Assembly (NCBI GenBank): GCA_004296145.1
Contig: SEBM01000214.1
Span: forward strand, 1-7,064
Source: Flavobacterium sp.
GTDB lineage: Bacteria; Bacteroidota; Bacteroidia; Flavobacteriales; Flavobacteriaceae
Reading direction: 5' to 3'
Length of the DNA stretch: 7,064 nt
Within the stretch, counting starts at the first letter, position 1. Every line of letters starts with the position of its first letter. Positions 5,772 to 7,064 of the stretch are shown here, piece after piece. A program made the position numbers and the translations under genes. Below the pieces are notes generated by a model. The model saw nothing but the letters and a program-made list of their open reading frames with translations, searched no databases and was not told the DNA's origin.

Positions 5772-5798
5772 TACTCTTTCAAAATTTAGAAACGTCTT

Positions 5799-6839
5799 AT
5801 GTCAACAAATAATAGAAGATTCCCGGCAGAATGGGAAAAGCAGCAAGGAATTGTATTATGTTTTCCACACAACGGAAACGACTGGCCAGGAAAATATGAT
5901 GCCATTCAATGGGCTTTTGTAGAATTTATAAAAAAAGTTGCCACTTTTGAAACAGTGTTTTTGGTCGTAGCCGATGAAAAACTAAAAGATAAAGTTGCCG
6001 AAATGCTGGAAAGAGCAAGAGTTAATATTGCGAATGTTTCTTTTATCATTCATAAAACAAACAGAAGCTGGATGCGCGATTCAGGACCAATTATTGTAAA
6101 AAATGGCACTAAAAGAGAAGCATTAAACTTTAATTTTAACGGCTGGGCAAAATATAAAAACTACCAATTAGATAAATTTGTTCCTGGTAAAGTGGCAGAT
6201 TTTATTGATGTTCCGTTAACACAGGTTATGTACAAAGGAAAACCGGTAATAGTGGAAGGCGGTGCAATTGATGTAAACGGAAAAGGAACTTTATTAACTT
6301 CTGAAGAATGTTTAATGCATCCGTCAATTCAGGTTAGAAATGCCGGATTTACAAAAGAAGATTACGAAGCTGTTTTTAAAGAATATCTTGGCGTTACCAA
6401 TGTAATCTGGCTTGGAGACGGAATTGAAGGTGATGATACACACGGACATATCGATGATTTATGCCGATTTGTTAATGAAGATACAATCGTTACAATTGTA
6501 GAAACAGATAAAAACGATTCAAACTATAAGCCATTGCAGGACAATTTGAAACGTCTCCAAAATGCAAAACTGGAAAACGGAAAATCTCCGGTAATTGTAG
6601 CGTTGCCAATGCCAAAACGTGTTGATTTTGAAGAATTAAGACTTCCGGCAAGTTATGCTAATTTCTTAATTCTGAATAATTGTGTTTTAGTCCCAACTTT
6701 TAATGACAGCAACGACAGAGTCGCTTTGAATATTCTGGCAGAATGTTTCCCGGACAGAGAAGTAATCGGAATAAGCTGTATTGATTTTATCTGGGGATTC
6801 GGAACTTTACATTGTTTAAGCCAGCAGATTCCTGCTTAA
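5799..6839 (+). CDS. aguA: Agmatine deiminase (PAD_porph / agmatine deiminase family)
   Basis: The enzyme converts agmatine to N-carbamoylputrescine and ammonia in the cytoplasm, supplying the amidase encoded at 1642-2532. The 346-residue length is normal for the family. Visible motifs, in order: RRFPAEWEKQQGIVLCFPHN at 6-25, WMRDSGPIIV (91-100, with substrate-binding D94), FNFNGWAKY (111-119), VEGGAIDVNGKGTLLTSEEC (152-171), DTHGHIDDLCRF (213-224, with catalytic H217 and D219) and the nucleophile C339 in GTLHCLSQQ near the C-terminus. No signal peptide is present, which argues against a secreted peptidylarginine deiminase. The glycine-rich loop before the cysteine reads WGFGTLHC rather than the common GGGNIHC, a small departure in an otherwise complete active site. 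The ATG at 5799 follows a -7 box and fits the family N-terminus. No clear terminator hairpin follows, only a T-run at 6871-6878. Confidence 0.92.
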   Translation: MSTNNRRFPAEWEKQQGIVLCFPHNGNDWPGKYDAIQWAFVEFIKKVATFETVFLVVADEKLKDKVAEMLERARVNIANVSFIIHKTNRSWMRDSGPIIVKNGTKREALNFNFNGWAKYKNYQLDKFVPGKVADFIDVPLTQVMYKGKPVIVEGGAIDVNGKGTLLTSEECLMHPSIQVRNAGFTKEDYEAVFKEYLGVTNVIWLGDGIEGDDTHGHIDDLCRFVNEDTIVTIVETDKNDSNYKPLQDNLKRLQNAKLENGKSPVIVALPMPKRVDFEELRLPASYANFLILNNCVLVPTFNDSNDRVALNILAECFPDREVIGISCIDFIWGFGTLHCLSQQIPA

Positions 6840-6845
6840 TCAATT

Positions 6846-6878
6846 GCCACGAAGGCACTAAGACGCTAAGTTTTTTTT
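6846..6878 (+). repeat. Degenerate tandem repeat (CACTAAGACGCTAAG type) with T-run
   Basis: Starting 7 bases after the agmatine deiminase stop codon is GCCACGAAGGCACTAAGACG followed by CTAAG and eight T. GCACTAAG and ACGCTAAG are near copies of each other. I recall the same wording, in varying copy number, at intergenic sites in many Flavobacterium genomes; that recurrence is from memory. No stable hairpin forms, so its role as terminator is doubtful. Confidence 0.5.
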
Positions 6879-6902
6879 AAGGTGGAGTAATTAATCATGA
6901 TA

Positions 6903-7002
6903 TTGTCATTTCGACGAAGGAGAAATCTTCGCAAGTAACTCCGTAATATAATGGAATCTTTATCAGCTTCTCGCGAAGATTTCTCCTTCGTCGAAATGAC
7001 AA
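6903..7002. repeat. Interspersed element with perfect 30-bp inverted repeats
   Basis: The left arm (6903-6932, beginning TTGTCATTTCGACGAAGG) is the exact reverse complement of the right arm (6973-7002), with a 40-base spacer (6933-6972). I recognise the arm sequence from memory as a very common dispersed palindrome of Flavobacterium and related genera; its spacer varies. No transposase is present. It could fold into a long RNA or cruciform stem. Confidence 0.85.
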
Positions 7003-7033
7003 AAGTGAGGGAAAATGTTTTTCCTTGACAATA

Positions 7034-7064
7034 ATAAAAAAAGCTTGTTAGCATTAAACTAACA
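7034..7064. terminator. Probable terminator hairpin cut by the window edge
   Basis: An A-rich run (7034-7042) leads into TGTTAG (7046-7051), which pairs with CTAACA (7059-7064) around a 7-base loop. The stem would probably extend beyond the window, where the bases complementary to AAGCT would be needed. If so, it would suit a convergent gene lying to the right. Confidence 0.35.

Noticed and set aside
6903..7002. Miniature inverted-repeat transposon (MITE) or insertion sequence remnant
   Set aside because: No target-site duplication is visible beside the arms and there is no transposase fragment; a dispersed palindrome is the safer call.
6866..7054. Minus-strand open frame of 62 codons
   Set aside because: It is made almost entirely of the 30-bp inverted repeat arms and spacer; the STKEKSSRE and LRRNDN peptides are the familiar translation of that dispersed palindrome, not a protein.

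Overview
The window looks like an ordinary chromosomal stretch of a Flavobacterium or close relative (Bacteroidota). The evidence is the low GC content, A-rich leaders without clear Shine-Dalgarno sites, promoters matching the Bacteroidota -7 consensus TAnnTTTG (in one case with a well-spaced -33 TTTG), a lipoprotein with an acidic/Asn-rich stretch after its lipobox Cys, an OmpA-family protein with calcium-binding linker repeats, and interspersed palindromes of the kind scattered through Flavobacterium genomes. No mobile element, CRISPR array, rRNA or tRNA gene was found.

Layout: positions 1-29 hold the terminator of a gene lying outside the window. A 39-residue membrane peptide gene (123-242) precedes a DUF808 (YedI-type) membrane protein gene (387-1262). 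The 379-base gap 1263-1641 has no gene but much structure: a terminator hairpin with a competing alternative fold (1277-1338), a run of 14 T, a second terminator (1405-1437), a long interspersed palindrome (about 1476-1550), and a clear promoter for the next gene. An N-carbamoylputrescine amidase gene (aguB-type, 1642-2532, +) converges on an OmpA-family gene (2604-3869, -) across a shared bidirectional terminator. A choice-of-anchor I type beta-propeller lipoprotein gene (4095-5615, -) follows and is divergent from an agmatine deiminase gene (aguA-type, 5799-6839, +). The last 225 bases hold a degenerate tandem repeat, a perfect 30-bp inverted repeat and a hairpin cut by the window edge.

Functionally, the two + strand enzymes make a complete two-step route: agmatine to N-carbamoylputrescine plus ammonia (deiminase), then to putrescine plus CO2 and ammonia (amidase). 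They are separated by 3.27 kb holding two minus-strand cell-envelope genes, each with its own predicted promoter and terminator. The -7 regions of the two enzyme genes are nearly identical, so co-expression without an operon is possible. I see no convincing new multi-gene system. The most interesting items are the competing RNA folds after the DUF808 gene, the small membrane peptide beside it, the three repeat elements, the tandem duplication at the predicted 5' end of the OmpA mRNA, and the split agmatine pathway.
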